Assembly (NCBI RefSeq): GCF_042242105.1
Contig: NC_092035.1
Coordinates: 8,535,477 to 8,599,476, forward strand
Source of the DNA: Pempheris klunzingeri
Lineage: Eukaryota; Chordata; Actinopteri; Acropomatiformes; Pempheridae
Length of the DNA: 64,000 bases
Direction of reading: 5' to 3'
The notes below the pieces were generated by a model. That model worked only from the letters and a program-made list of their open reading frames with translations, searched no databases and had not been told where the DNA came from. Below, piece by piece: positions 13,701-26,222 of this stretch (position 1 is the stretch's first letter; each line of letters starts with the position of its first letter). The position numbers and the translations under genes were made by a program.

Positions 13701-16700
13701 TTAAAAAAGCTTGTATCATCATTGATGAAGATGAAGTGAGTGTGTTTTCAGTGTAGATTTGGAACAAAAGAGGTCCGAGAATGGATGTTCATACAAAATG
13801 CTCCAACCTTCAAGGTACCTTTTGAAAACCATAGCAGGAAACTGAGAATTTAAAACTGTATTATACATAAAGATCCTGGATATGAGAGCTGAACCATAGT
13901 GACATCCAAATGTTGTCCTCTGTGGCTTTGCTATGTTCACTTTTTTGATGATTTGCTATGGAGACACGGCTTGCAATCAATAGCATCCATTCAGCCCTAG
14001 CGTGGCCACAGGAACCTCAACTAGAAGACCACAGCAGCATTCTCCTGCCATCAATCTGTGAGGAAGACAGATACTTTCTGTCTGCACACTGTAGATCCTG
14101 AACCTTTAGTCAGCAAGCTGATGGAAGGATACAACTATGCTCCTAGCTCTGCCTGTTTGCCAGGATTAGGACACCAGCAGGTCTTGACAAGGCTCACTAC
14201 TGGCTCGCATACAGAACCAACACTCTTCCACAAACACACCCAGGGACACAAATGTGCACCCAGTGAGAATGGCACTGTGGGCTTTGTTGGTTTTGTTTTA
14301 GTCCCCCCTTTGGCTCAGGAGAGAATTTCACATGAGTTTCTGCTCTATAGATGGACAGAAAGAGGCGGAAGAGAGTTGAGCTCAGAATTCCTCAACGGAA
14401 GAAACTGGCTTTGCTCCAGGCATTAGCTCACTGTGACTCCCCAAGAGTGGGTAGGGAGACGTGTCCAATTTCAAACTAATCAGTGATTCACTTACAGTAG
14501 ATGCTGTGTGTGGTCGCTACTTGTTCTTATAAGTGGAGAGAAACTACTTTTGTGACCTCACATAAGTGAGTGTCACAGGTAATTCACAAGGTGCCTGTGG
14601 TGAGATTTGGAGAGGAGATTTGGGATGAAAATGTGTTTGGCAGGAAATGGAAGTGGTTGGATAGGAATCAGCATAATGACTGTGGCACTAGACAAAGATG
14701 TCAGTGTATTGAATCAGTGTATAGTGAAACACGTGGAGCCCTGACGCTGACAGAATGTATTAAACGGTTATCAGACACATCAAAAATACAACTCAAATTC
14801 AATAATATGAATAATATTTACATATGAAATTATTACAATACATCACAACTATGATTACAAAATTAACATGAAGAGTAAAATGAAGCTTAAGTAGTGCTTT
14901 TTCTTTATTAAATCAGTTGGTAGAAATAACTTTTATTAACTCTTTTATTCATCTTTATCAAGTCATGAAGGGAAAATGGTTATTTCCTGTCAACATTTTC
15001 ACAAACTGAAAGCTGAAATATCAAGAATACTATTTTTATTCTATATCTGACATATGACATAGTATTGAAAGAACAGAAGTCTTACTGCCTCTTCTACGAT
15101 TGTGTAGGATTCAATGCTATAAAAACATTTTACATGGTTACAAAAAAACACGTTTTGTGCTCAGCTTAACAAATTCTAAAGAGCATTTGGCCTTTTCAGG
15201 TGACATTTAACTGTTGTGGTTGGAATAAACTCTGACTTGTTGAGACTGCAGCTCTCAGAGAGTCAGAGCGGGTGAGTGAAACTGGATGTGTTCAGACATG
15301 AAACAGAAGAAGAAAAAACAGTGGGGGAGCTTTCCACCCAGATCTGACACACTGATAATCATCTAACTCTCAAGTAGATCTCATACGGCTTTTTAATGTG
15401 TATTGTAATATCTGACAAATAATTCACATTCAGCTCTAATCTCTTTTCTTAGAATAGGTTTATAAATTACAGTCTAGTATGAGTTTCAGAAAAATGCACC
15501 CTGACTCATTTATCGATCTGCACAGTTGTACTAAGTACTCTCAGTGGCAGCCTGGGTGATTTGATTTTAGCTGCAAAAACAAATGAGAGAGGATGGGACA
15601 CACACACACACACTCTTAACTTCTCCCCTAGACAGGACGTGTCTAGACCACTGACTTCTCACCCTGTCAACTCTGACACGCAAACATGCACACACACTTT
15701 TTACCAAGTCAACTTTGGACATTTGCTATTGTCTTTGCCAGTGTCTCTGGACTCAGAGCATCACGTCTGTGCTGTTCATGCTCAGAGACGGCGTCTTTGT
15801 CCTTTCCTCTCTGGTCAGATGCACCGTGGAGGGATACACAGAGCCGTCTCTGTGTATCGTCAAAGAACAGAGAGCCGCTACAGCTGGCAGCCACCCTGCT
15901 GTTACTCAAGCTCTTATTATCAGCTGTTAGGCAAGGATTATCATTTGGTTAATATGTCATATCTGTGGTTTCATATTATGAGCATAAATACCTGCCAGGG
16001 ACATGTCAAACTTATCACTGTTATTCTAACGTAAAGATAAACACATGATACGTGATGGTTGGCTTGATAGTGTTGATATCAGTACTGAGGTTAGAACACA
16101 GCTTAAGCCGTATTTTTACAATGGATTGAATTTTTATGCCCCAAACTTCAGTAAAAAGTAGCGACTGTTCTCCTAAACTTCAATCTCGTCATAATGAAAA
16201 GTGCCACACCTATATGAGTTTGTTTAATTGAGAATATTTTGTTAGGTCTTATTATTTTATCGAAACCAATAGTGGGGAAAAAAGATCATTTAAAAGCCCC
16301 TTGGTGTGTGTAGCACATTTCTGTGTAACAAAATAACCTTGAAACCGCAGGTACAAGATCATAGAAACACATTAATGCTGTCCTTCATGCTGCCTGACCA
16401 CACAGGGACCTCTGCCCTCTCCTCTTTGATTATAACGTTATTTGTGAGCATTCCAAATCTCATCCTTCTTCTGTTCTCGGTCTCTAATAGTGTTTTTTTG
16501 ACGCTTGGAGACACCTGTAAAGCCCCATACTCCTGTGGCATAAAATAAAACTGAGCCAACTACTGAATCGTGAAGGCTCTTCCCTTGCAGCCTGGCAAAG
16601 CCTTTATTGGTCCTGCAGCGCGGACATTTTGTGTAATAAGTTCAACCCTTTTTTGAAGCACTCTTAAACACTAAGCTAAAAATAGAACTTTGATTTGAAA

Positions 16701-19059
16701 TCAGTTGCGTTAAATCAAGCCAGCAGCTTTGAGCTCTGCCTGACTGCAGGTGATGCTCAGCAGGCAAACAAGCTTGGTAGCCAATTACTCTGTCAAGAAA
16801 AGGAAACGGTAAATGACTGTGTGTATGCGTATCGGAAATCTTTTACACATACTTGTTCAGAATCTTGAAAAAAGGAAGAAGGCAAAGTTGTCCACAGACC
16901 ACAGACGTGTAGTTCCCCGTCCAATCCCTTCAGTTTTCCTGATTTTTGAGCCACACGGTGCATTTATGTTATCATGGTATCACCTCTGCTGTGTCACTTT
17001 CTCTGTGACACAGATGTTGTGATCTTCCACAGCTGGGTGAGTTGTGGAAAGCTTCTGTGTTGCTATATTTAACTATCCTCTGTGTCCGCAGAATGTTTGT
17101 CACTGCAGTGTGTAATAGTGGACACTCAAGAGTTAGGCAATCTTCTGTTTTCTCTGTGCTGTATGACCAAAGGGGAAATCCCTCTGTAGTCAGATCTTTT
17201 CTCACCGTTTAATTTCTCCACAGCTGACTCCCATTGTCAGTGTTTCTCCCTGTAGACAAGGAACACGAGTTATATCAAAGTTACAGTGAAAATGGAGAGG
17301 AGCAGTTGTGGTTTGTAAAAGGAGGTGGTTTCATAATAGAATGGGAGAAGACATGTCAGCGGTCAGCCCTCTCTCTGTCTGATTCACATGTTGTATTTCT
17401 CAACAGGCAGATAGGCATGAATTAAGCTAAATGCTCCCTGAGTGGGTGGAGGAAACTCGTCATGAAAACTGAATGTTTCCTCACAAAATGACTTCTTCCT
17501 TCTTAAGGCATGTTCTGCATCTGTTTGCTCCAACGCTAAATTATTCATATTCTCTTTTCTCATATTCCTCAACCCAAGGTAAAAGATTATAGATCATTTT
17601 TCTGCTCTGCTGTTATCTTACCATGACGAAATGTGGCGAGTTAACAGTAATGTTAATGGTCAAATGTTGCCCACTACATGAAAGAAGAGCCTACAGAGGA
17701 GCTTAAAATGCTATTTAGACCATAATGTAATACTGCAAGTGTATGTGTACCCTGTATAGTGCGTTTGTTTGGTGTATTTTTGGCGGGATGTGAGCGAGCT
17801 AACATCTAATAAATGGCACACAGCACGATGTGAAAAGTCAGGGGATCACCAAAGCTGTTGATTGTGTTTGTGTTGCCACTAAAGAGCACATACTTCTCCT
17901 CACCAAGAACTGACACCACTAAGAGTTGCTAAAACATGACTTCATGGTTGCTTGACAGCCCTGAGCCAAGGCGCCTTTGAAATTCCTTGTTATAAAATCC
18001 TTTCTCCAGCATTTACAGTGTAATTCAGCAAACCCCAGAGGATGAAACAGATGAAATCGTGACACTAAACCTGTGTCTGATGGTAATTACAGGCTTTCTC
18101 TGCCAAATTTCCATAATAAAATGACCATGAGTGTATTTATGCACACAGTAAAACACATTTGCAGGTCTGTCTGTTGTATGTAAAAGGACATTCCTGCAGT
18201 GCATTCTGACTGTGCATGTACATGTTTACATTGATGTTGCTAAGATGCATGATGTATGTATATGCATTGCTTACTCTTAGAGAAACATCTGTTCAGTCTT
18301 ACCATAAAGGAGGCCATTTGCGATAACTGCAACCACCACATTTTATGCGTTGCAAGGTGCTTTTCTCAAGGTCGAAGAAGATATGTTAGGAAATCATTCC
18401 ACTTTAAAAAGCTAGCGAGCGATCCCTCTTTACCCAGTTAGTTAAGCACTGAGGTACCTTTGAGCAATGCAGCTAATCTCTGGTCTCCCTATAGAGAGCA
18501 AGGCTGTTGAGCTCAAAGTATACAGCCATCATGAAACATCCTCTCTCATCCCACCACCTCCCCACATTCTCCTCCCAAGTTGTCATGCTGATATCAAAGC
18601 AGCAGAATGGCCCAATGTTAAAGACAGAAGTGGCCTTCTGCAAGTCGCTGATTGCTATGAGCTTCAGGGTTTCAATGCTGTATCTCACTGTGAGGCACAG
18701 GAAAACACAGCCTACCCAGAGGCATCCGTAACGTCTCGTATATCACCCCCCCCACACACACACACACACACACGCTCTGCTGTTGTTGAAGCCGAAGAAG
18801 GTGACATTTACTTCCCTGTCGCTTCAGCTCACTCGTACAGCAGCCTTGCGTCTTGCACATGAAGGCGGGTAAATGTCAATGAATCTCCTTACTAGATAAG
18901 TGAGGAAGAAATTAGAGCGTTTTTGCTTTTTTATCCTCGTTCCATGAAGGTGAAGTGAGCTAATCAGCTGGGTATGCTAGTATTTGTAGATACACATACT
19001 GTTTAATCCATCCTTGTACTTTCTTTGGGAAGTTCAATACCTGTGTGTAACAGCTGGTG

Positions 19060-19450
19060 TAGACAAAGATAAAAGATCCAATAGCACGGCTCGAGTACCA
19101 AGCTATTGAAATCTAAAACAGTCTTTCCTTGGAAAAAGGTTCAGTGCACAGGTGATCAGCCTGGAGAATGGCAGATCCATCAAGGAGAAGACAAAAAAGG
19201 TTTAGTCAGGGCCACAATGAATGATCAAAAACACTCCGCTGGAATGGTTTGACACGGGTACAAAGACGAACCGGCACAGAGAGCGAGAAACGGACTATAC
19301 AGACTGGGAGGGAGAGGGAGGATAATGAGGGACAGGTGAAAGTAATCAGGCACTCACAAAGGCAGGAAGTGAAACCAGAGAAGTGAGGATGGCAAAGTAA
19401 AACAAGAAATGATGAAAGAATGGAAAAAAAATGAAAACATCACCTACGAT
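19060..19450. mobile_element. Possible non-autonomous transposon relic
   Basis: A purine-rich, gene-poor block with GACAGGTGAAAGTAATCAGG, CACTCACAAAGGCAGGAAG and AAACAAGAAATGATGAAAG resembles a common fish DNA-transposon-derived repeat (GACAGGTG...ACAAAGGCGGGA...AAACAGGAAAT). Ends are not defined and no coding capacity remains. Confidence 0.35.
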
Positions 19451-22028
19451 AACAATCCACAAACACTAAATGAACAAGAAATATATGATATAAGCTCTGT
19501 ATGTGAAAACGACCCCTCGTGTTAGCAAATTTGTTTTTGTAAAGCAGCTAAAGAACTTTTACTAGGCTCCTTTTGATGGAGGACAAATGAGCTGGCAGGA
19601 AGTGTGTATATTGTGTACATTATTAACCAGCAGTTTTTTCATGTCTTCGGTCAAACAACCATTTATGGTATTTGTCTCCAATCAAGTGGTACTCGTCTTG
19701 AAAACCCACCCTTTGATTTTTGCCTGAAATGAGGCAGCACTGTCTTCGGCTCTCTAGTTTTAATGTCTTTGCAATGTGCCTGGATGGGATTTCCATGAGA
19801 AAGGCCAAATTAATCCTTTTTAAAAGCTATTGCCAGGAGAATGTTCCTTCATTATAATCAGGGTGAAGAAGATGAGTGTTGGCTTTTGATGGAAATCTGA
19901 AGTCAGGCTGGAAAAACAAAGCAACGGGAGTCCTAACCTTTTTTGGTACAGACCTGACTTTCTTGTTGGTTATGTTGGCCTAAGAGCATCATCTCATTGC
20001 TAAAGAAATGTGTTTTGTTCACTATAAAACTTTTCCTCTCATCGTGATTCTCCAAGTTAACATGAGGCAGATATGACATCCACTCCTGTCTTGCATTGGA
20101 ACTGTGTTCCTATAGCGCAGACACTAGTCAGTCAACCACTGGGCTGATTTGCATCTCGTTCTCACTCACTTCCACCAAAGTTCTACTTTCCTGTGTGACT
20201 TCCTGTTGACCTCTTGTTCAGAAGTTCCCTCCCTAACCTCTGACCTACTGCTACCCCCAGCTGGTGGCTGTTTGTGCTGATTCGTCATATTCAGCAGTCC
20301 TGTGACTGGTTACTAATAATGCTTCTGCACAGTTAATAAAGAGGGTCATCACATTTCTGCTGCACTGTCAATTTTAGGTTTTATTCTTTGTTTAAGCTTT
20401 GGTTTGGTGCCCTCCTATACTTTGGTTTTCCTCCTCGGACTCATAGCTTCCCTACATACTGAATAACAAGTGGGATCAATATCTACAGCAGGTTTAAGGG
20501 CCACGGAGAGGGGAAAAATGAAAATAATCTTTAGTCATGATATATTTGATGTAATATGTTGCGGTGCTATCTGGAATTGGCAAAGTAATCTGCACTCTCT
20601 CAACTTAACACACACGTCGACTCCTTCCTTCCTCTGACCTAATCATAACACAAGAAGCCAAGAGATTATCCAATTAAATAGACAGGGTTAATTAATCAGC
20701 TTTTCAGTTACATGGAATAAACTCAATTAAGGCTGACGTGTTCCTGATGTCTGGTTGGTCAGTTGGATGTAATTGTTTATTGATGGGACATTAATCGATT
20801 CAAGCAGGATATATAGTGAATTATGGGTAATTACAGGGGGAAATTACAGTCTTGACAAAATGTAATCGAACGACGTTTGCTGGACGGTTTCATTCTGATG
20901 CTCAGCGCTTTCCTCCTGTTATTCCATAATGGCCTCAGTTTGATTGTAGGTGGTGTGAGCTTAGTGAGGTTTCATTGATGGAGGACATTATTTTCTGGAC
21001 CATCGTCATTTAGTGTGAGCCTAGAAGTCTAATCATGTCTGTAAAGTCAAATGTCAATTGTGTGAGTTCATACTTTTCTGAAGATATTTTACTGAACTGT
21101 GGATTTAGTTTTCTGCTCTTTTAGTTTATAGACAATACAAAGTGTAATACGCTATTATATAATACTGTACATGAATATGATTAATTTTGTTTATATGGAC
21201 TGAGATTGTTTTAGTCTAATTACACTGACAAACCTTCTGTTGTTTGCTACGACTTCTCTAGCATGCCCACACACTGGACAGCGCCACGCCGCCTCACGTG
21301 CTCACAAAGTGGTTTGCAGCTAGTTTTGGAGGTAGTTGCATGTAGTTAACAACAGCTGTAATTCAGGTGGCTTCTTCTGTTTACTTTTGGCATATTGGCA
21401 GAGCTCACCCAATATACACTGTTTTGCTGCAGCCAATTTTCCCAAATCTTTTCTGTGGAAGTGGTGACTGCAAAGTTAGACAATTATGAAAATGACACCC
21501 AAGTGTTAAAAATACTGGGATTTCAGTAAAGGTGTCAAGACTATGGATGTGAAAATGCAAGTCCTGCACTGAAAACTTTACTTACCTGGACTAATAGAAG
21601 GAAAATGCACCAAAGTGTCAAAGTACCCATTGTGAGGAATGTTCTGTGTTGCAGCATGTTTGCACAAGAGTGCAACAGTGCGGCTCTGTCAGCAGCGTCT
21701 CTTTCATCTCGCATCTTTCTTCATCTTGCTCTTATCAGTCAGCAGGAGGAACAACACAATGACTTTTACGTGGGAGAAAGCAGGGGTTCAGAATAGTAAT
21801 CGTCATTTTGGTTAGCACTGTTTCTGTTTTGTCAAGCCAGAGGACGGATTCACTGTTGTTGGAGTGATAGACGAAAAGAAAGAGAGGAAGCTCGACAGAT
21901 TAATCTGCAAAATGGGTTGAAAGAGAGGAAGAGGAGGGATGGCTATATAAATGGGTAGTGTCATTTAATGTCTCCTATCCTGAATCATAGCTCTTGATAA
22001 ATCCGATTATCTCACATTCCTTGGCTAA

Positions 22029-22069
22029 TGGTGAGAGGAGAGGAGAGGAGAGGAGAGGAGAGGAGGAAA
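22029..22069. repeat. (GAGAG)n / GGAGA pentanucleotide minisatellite
   Basis: Seven to eight tandem copies of GAGAG/AGAGG type, all purine on the plus strand. Confidence 0.9.
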
Positions 22070-22517
22070 TGGTGCAAGGAGAAGAAGGAATACAGAGAAA
22101 ATGCTTCATGAAATTAGAATCATTTGATGAAATCTACAACACACCAAGCTGGACTCATTTAGGAGCATAATGCAAAGATACTGCATCTGTGCCTGTTAAT
22201 ATCACAAAAATGGTTCATACATAGCTGAACTGGGCACAGACTGCACAGGAACATTTAGACTCTTCCATTTAGCTGCTGGCAAAATACTATAGATAAAATG
22301 CATACAAACCATATTCAAACTGAGGATGAACCTATTGCACACCTCTGTGGTTTTAGCCTGAAGCCTATTTGTTACATTTTGCTAAATCTATACTGTGAAA
22401 AGTCATATTGCTTTGGCTACTAGCAGCTCCTGCTCTGATGATTTGAGGATTTTTAAACAGGTTTCTGTACATTTATCCACTCGTCCAACTGTATGGAGCG
22501 GTTCCCGGTGATTGTAG

Positions 22518-22518
<1 letters not shown>

Positions 22519-22548
<30 letters not shown>
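22519..22548. repeat. (GT)n microsatellite
   Basis: About 15 GT units. Confidence 0.94.
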
Positions 22549-22549
<1 letters not shown>

Positions 22550-23228
22550 CTGTTTCATGACTCAGTGATGTGACGTCTGTGGCAAGTTATGTGGCAAGGG
22601 GGGGGGGACAAATGTTTCTGCAAAAAAAATCAGTGGCTGTTTGTTCGGCAGCTAATTTGCCATAATTTTCCTTATGTAAATAAATTGTCATGAATGAAGA
22701 AATAAACACAATCAATCAATACATTTACGATGCTAAAACTGCATGCAAACAAGACAATAGGGTGAGCTGACCGAGATCACAGGACAGCTCCTCACTTCCT
22801 GTTTGACGGCTTCCTGTAGACTTGCTGTCAAAAGACCACATAGGCTGATGTGGTCAGCGCTCGCCATCAGTACATCAGCCTACTTTGGTTTTGTTCAAAT
22901 GGAGAACATTACATGAACAAAGCACGTTGTCCTAAAGTGGGCAAACATTCTTCAGGCGTACAGAAACTGAAACACGTGTGTTTGAAAGATTCGGCTGTAT
23001 TCTCCACATCTGGAACCCATCCACAAATTGTTTTGTGTGTGTGTGTGAGTGAAAAAAAGAGTTACACAACAGGTCTGACAGGTCTGTGCGGTGGATGAGA
23101 TGTTTATTTACACAAGTCATAATACACACATTCAGTGCATTCAGTTTCATCTACAGTACTTAATTACAGAGAAAACATCCAGGTAGGTTGCATTCTGGTT
23201 TGACATCATTACATTTCAGTGCTGTCTG

Positions 23229-23229
<1 letters not shown>

Positions 23230-23270
<41 letters not shown>

Positions 23271-23273
23271 ACA
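23230..23273. repeat. (CA)n microsatellite
   Basis: About 21 CA units with one AT interruption near the end. Confidence 0.95.
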
Positions 23274-23412
23274 CCGGCATGCACATACACACAAGCTCAC
23301 ACCTATTGTAGGCACATGGACACAAGAATGTATTTGGGAACTTGCATATATGCAAAAAATGCATTCACATACTATCATAAAAAACCTAACAGGAAAAAGC
23401 ATTGCACGTGCG

Positions 23413-23436
23413 CACACACACACACACACACACACA
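23413..23436. repeat. (CA)n microsatellite
   Basis: About 12 CA units. Confidence 0.93.
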
Positions 23437-25922
23437 AGCAAAACACACACATAACATCCACAGGAAGCAGCAAGTCTCCGTCATAAACACTGAACATTTT
23501 GATGCTGAACTCTGAGCCAACCACAGACCAACAGAGGCAATAAACTGCAGTTCTCACAACACAATAGCTAAACAATATCGTCACGCTCTTTCTCACACTC
23601 TCACACTTGACACTTTCAAATAGAGGTTTACAGCCCCGAAAGTTTACCTGACGCTCACAGATTTCATCCTTTTTAGAAATCTTGCACAACTTGTAAGTTT
23701 TTTTGTGTTTTACATTTTACAAACTTGTGGACCAAATTCTTTGAATTTAAACTGGACCCCTGCTGTTGCACAACCCGAGTCTCTCCAGTTGGAGTGTTTT
23801 TCTAGATTTATGACCGGAGATCCCACTAAAGTCTGTAGTAGCTTATTTTCTTGCCAGACACTTGAGCCCTGTTAAAGGAAGATATGCTGTAATAGTTGCA
23901 ATTCCCTGTAGTGTTGTGTAATTTAGCCCAGTATGAATCCACCATGTGTAACTTTTAGCCAGTATGGCAACGTGAAAAAAAAGACTGACTGCAAACCTGC
24001 ACTTCCTTGATTTGTTTTAGCTGCCAGTTGAACCTGTTTTGAACAGGATGAAGATCTAATCAGAGACTGCTAGACTGGCGTTTTCCATCTCAGTGGACAT
24101 CCTCTGTCCAATGTCAGTGGTGGTCCTCTGGAAAGACAAACACCAAATAAAAGTACCATTTCAAGATGTTTCCTAGTAAAACTAATGGCACTTTAATCGT
24201 AAAGTTGGTGGATAAAACCTAAGGGCACTTTTCAGATAGTTTCCAATTAATGTTCAGGCAACGTGACAGAACAAAGTACCTGGCAAGAGAAAATAAAGCC
24301 AAATACAGATGCAAGACTTTAACACTTTAACACTGAAATCAAAACATGATACTGTTTAAAGAGTGACAGGCACATTATGTCGATACCTTACAGGCTCAAT
24401 ACTCGTAGAGTGTACATAATATACACTCTGTAAATGAGACTGTTAGTTTATTAAACATCACTTGTTCTGTGTGCCCTGCACACAGAGCTTTAATGGGCTC
24501 CACAATATATTCAGATAAAGAGTAAGGTCAAGTTTAATATTTAACACGTAAAGAGCCTGATCTGTAAGAGTCTTGACAAAATCAAGTGTGTCCTTTTGTC
24601 AGTGAAGGAGGTAGCTTGCTCTTTAAAGTACCATCATTTGCTATAATTGTGTGCCATCACTCATTCAGCCACCCATAAACCAGATTATGTGAGAATATTT
24701 ACTCTGCTGTTAATTATATAAGAAGCAGATATTTAAGTCAAGTCAGCTGCATTATTATTATATATGCTGCACAGTGTACATATATGTATGTGGTCTATGG
24801 ATCGTTAATGTATGTAAATATAATGAAAAATCACCACCAACAACATAACCTGTTGTCTGTTTCACTCTCTTCTAACTCCTTGAGTGAAGTTTCTCTGTAT
24901 CTTGTGTATGAAAGCTCCTCCCCAGGCTTGTTGGAGCTTTCCAGCAGGAATGTGGTAGAAGTGAAGGGGAGAGGTTACCAAAGCAGCCCAGAGGTTAGGA
25001 ATCTCACAGGTAATGTTCTCAAGATGATGACCCATAATCGCTGAAGTGCTCAAAAGAGAAAGCCATGCCCCAGATATCTAACATCAAATACTTGAGGTCT
25101 CATTTACACTGTTATAAGCACGTTTTATGTATCTAGCTACGCTCCAGACAAATTCCACCTACACCTGAATCATACATCAAAATATATCGCTTCACTGTCC
25201 CATAAAAGGCCGGCGTCAGATCATCTTTGACTTGAATTCAACTGACGTGACGTATTTTTTGTAGTTTATCTTGGTTTCTGTTCACTCAACCTGATATTGG
25301 CTCCATGCAGGACTATCTTTTACATAAATACCAGGTGAAATGTCGCCCAGTAGCAACTGTTTTGGAAAGCAGCACTTGAATTTGTCCTAAATCGAGGGCG
25401 AATCTCATTTCTACACACGTTGATGGATGAATGTCTTCACTATGTTGCATTCTGTCTCATCTCTTTGCACAAGATTCTCCAACCAAACATCTTTTGTCTT
25501 AATACATCGTAGAGTCTGAATGAAGTCTTTTTTTTCCAGCTCCCTCCAGCAGCCTTTTTAATTTTATCGGTTAACTGACAATAAAATATAAGCAGCAAAT
25601 GAGACACAATGTTGAGCTTTTATACTCCAGAGAAGTCCGTATGCTTTTAACATGCATGAACTTAGCTCAAAAGCTAGAAGTGGATGGAGACGCCCTGTAA
25701 ATGGCAAGAGGTGGCCATCAGCTGATAGAACTGTTCTTGGTTTGGTTTTTGTCAGTTAGACAGAAAGGGACACTATCTAAAGGAAACAGCCGTGAAATAG
25801 ATAAGAAGCCCCATCCACATGAGAGCAATGTTGCAGCCAATGAAATCTCTCCGCTTCATGTGATCACCGAGAACACACAATCCTGTGTCCAATAAATATA
25901 AATATGAAATGGTAGAGTGCTG

Positions 25923-26222
25923 TTACGGTTTTAAAGTTTCCACACTGTGAAAATGCTCCGTGTACTCCAATGTTGGGCGAGACAGTTCCATGTCAGCCGC
26001 ACAGTTCTCTTTGGCCAGCGATGATTTAAATATGGAGCCCCTGGAGGTTGCCAGGGAGGCCCCGCAAACCGAGGCCCAGAAAAAGTGCAGCACGCTGGGG
26101 GAGAGGAGGATGAAGACCCAGGGGTCGATGATGGAGTTAACGGAGATGAAGCGGAGGGCAATCAGGTCCAGGCGGTGAGACTCCTTGCGATCCCTTAAGG
26201 AGGAGTTTATGTATACTCGGAT
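25923..26222 (-). CDS. ptger2: Prostaglandin E2 receptor EP2, coding exon 2 (TM7 and C-tail)
   Basis: This exon has no start codon of its own. It was found by translating the minus strand after an acceptor (ctctctatccatctctcag) at 26223. It is in phase with exon 1 and adds 99 residues (275-373) before TAA. TM7 contains [18 protein letters not shown] (294-311), nearly identical to human EP2 [16 protein letters not shown]. It includes the prostanoid-specific Arg (R298) that contacts the ligand carboxylate and the DPWVF form of the NPxxY motif. The cytoplasmic tail (about residues 320-373) is Ser/Thr-rich and not conserved. The full product of 373 residues compares with 358 in human. Confidence 0.93.
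   Translation of the reverse strand: MRVYINSSLRDRKESHRLDLIALRFISVNSIIDPWVFILLSPSVLHFFWASVCGASLATSRGSIFKSSLAKENCAADMELSRPTLEYTEHFHSVETLKP

Larger units (their letters stand above)
9800..19059. other. Intergenic sequence, no gene recognised
   Basis: No coding domain was found. Points of note are one weak candidate exon (10177-10235), a short repeat fragment (10655-10722) and a perfect MEF2-type CTAAAAATAG at 16676-16685 with CTTTGAT (TCF-like) three bases on. Longer frames at 14058-14426 and 15561-16034 show no family resemblance. Confidence 0.55.
19451..23098. other. Intergenic sequence with a possible conserved regulatory block
   Basis: No gene is seen. The block at 20640-20930 is rich in homeodomain-type TAATTA/ATTAAT words. 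A GAGAG minisatellite (22029-22069) and a (GT)n tract (22519-22548) are present. Confidence 0.5.
23099..25922 (-). other. ptger2: Probable ptger2 3' UTR and downstream sequence
   Basis: No coding potential was seen. On the minus strand, candidate poly(A) hexamers are ATTAAA at 25557-25562, AATAAA at 24447-24452 and AATAAA at 23103-23108. Which one ends the transcript is unknown. Two (CA)n tracts lie nearby at 23230-23273 and 23413-23436, the latter two already past the last candidate hexamer only in part. Confidence 0.35.

Noticed and set aside
15561..16034. 157-codon frame
   Set aside because: No recognisable domain, starts in a CA repeat, no supporting splice or start context.
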